From positions 2,418,001 through 2,482,000 of the forward strand of contig NZ_AP012331.1 of NCBI RefSeq assembly GCF_001042635.1: a stretch of DNA of 64,000 nt, in the 5' to 3' direction. How positions within the stretch are numbered: the first letter of the stretch is position 1; the number at the start of each line of letters is the position of its first letter. The notes beneath the pieces were generated by a model. It saw only the letters and a list, made by a program, of their open reading frames with translations. It did no database searches and was not told the DNA's origin. The stretch is from Bifidobacterium scardovii JCM 12489 = DSM 13734. GTDB taxonomy: Bacteria > Actinomycetota > Actinomycetes > Actinomycetales > Bifidobacteriaceae. This document shows, in pieces, positions 60,407-64,000 of the stretch. The position numbers were made by a program, and so were the translations under genes.

Positions 60407-64000
<3,594 letters not shown>

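Overview
The window looks like a chromosomal segment of a high-GC Bifidobacterium. The support is gene content: class III ribonucleotide reductase nrdDG, an actinobacterial zwf-opcA-pgl block, an AdnAB-type helicase-nuclease pair, actinobacterial RNase J next to dapA/dapB, and a bifidobacteria-type Ser/Thr kinase - FN3 - MoxR ATPase - DUF58 - transglutaminase-like cluster. The base composition is strongly GC-rich throughout, apart from intergenic AT patches. I cannot name the species.

Layout. 1-5 kb: truncated 5' part of a 2-hydroxyacyl-CoA dehydratase activase with two ASKHA domains (minus), then nrdG and nrdD (minus) with tandem NrdR-like boxes upstream. 5-7 kb: xseA-xseB (exonuclease VII). 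7-11 kb: membrane-anchored EEP hydrolase, tRNA-Arg(CCT), a GNAT, a class I glutamine-amidotransferase-like hydrolase and a DUF4391 protein. 11-15 kb: zwf-opcA-pgl, the oxidative pentose phosphate entry, closed by a strong terminator. 15-20 kb: a DUF975/CmpB membrane protein, a repeat- and hairpin-rich intergenic region, gnd, a PLP aminotransferase and an orphan vsr. 21-27 kb: Gfo/Idh/MocA oxidoreductase, HAD protein, DEDD exonuclease, def and glmM. 27-29 kb: a broken GH36 alpha-galactosidase. 29-38 kb, all minus: pepN, rnj, dapA, dapB, MFS transporter, GNAT. 38-47 kb: the adnA-adnB-like pair. 47.7-60.3 kb: the kinase/FN3/MoxR/DUF58/transglutaminase-like operon (plus), almost without gaps. The right edge is the 3' two-thirds or more of rpoC (minus), convergent with that operon.

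How genes work together: zwf, opcA, pgl and gnd cover all steps from glucose-6-phosphate to ribulose-5-phosphate, but gnd is a separate convergent unit. nrdD/nrdG are the oxygen-sensitive reductase and its activase. The kinase operon plausibly builds an envelope complex: a cytoplasmic kinase with an outside domain, a 2021-residue surface protein, a MoxR chaperone with its DUF58 partner, and a membrane transglutaminase-fold protein.

The least ordinary signals are: (1) the transglutaminase-like protein lacks all three catalytic residues; (2) a dispersed family of compound palindromes (hairpin A + hairpin B + long central inverted arm), with a 67-bp tandem expansion of hairpin A; (3) two copies of a second short element with GAGTTGTCGGTGC inverted ends; (4) a 17-bp perfect hairpin with the gnd stop codon in its loop; (5) the multiply damaged alpha-galactosidase gene. 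No CRISPR array, insertion sequence, prophage, rRNA or replication origin was seen.
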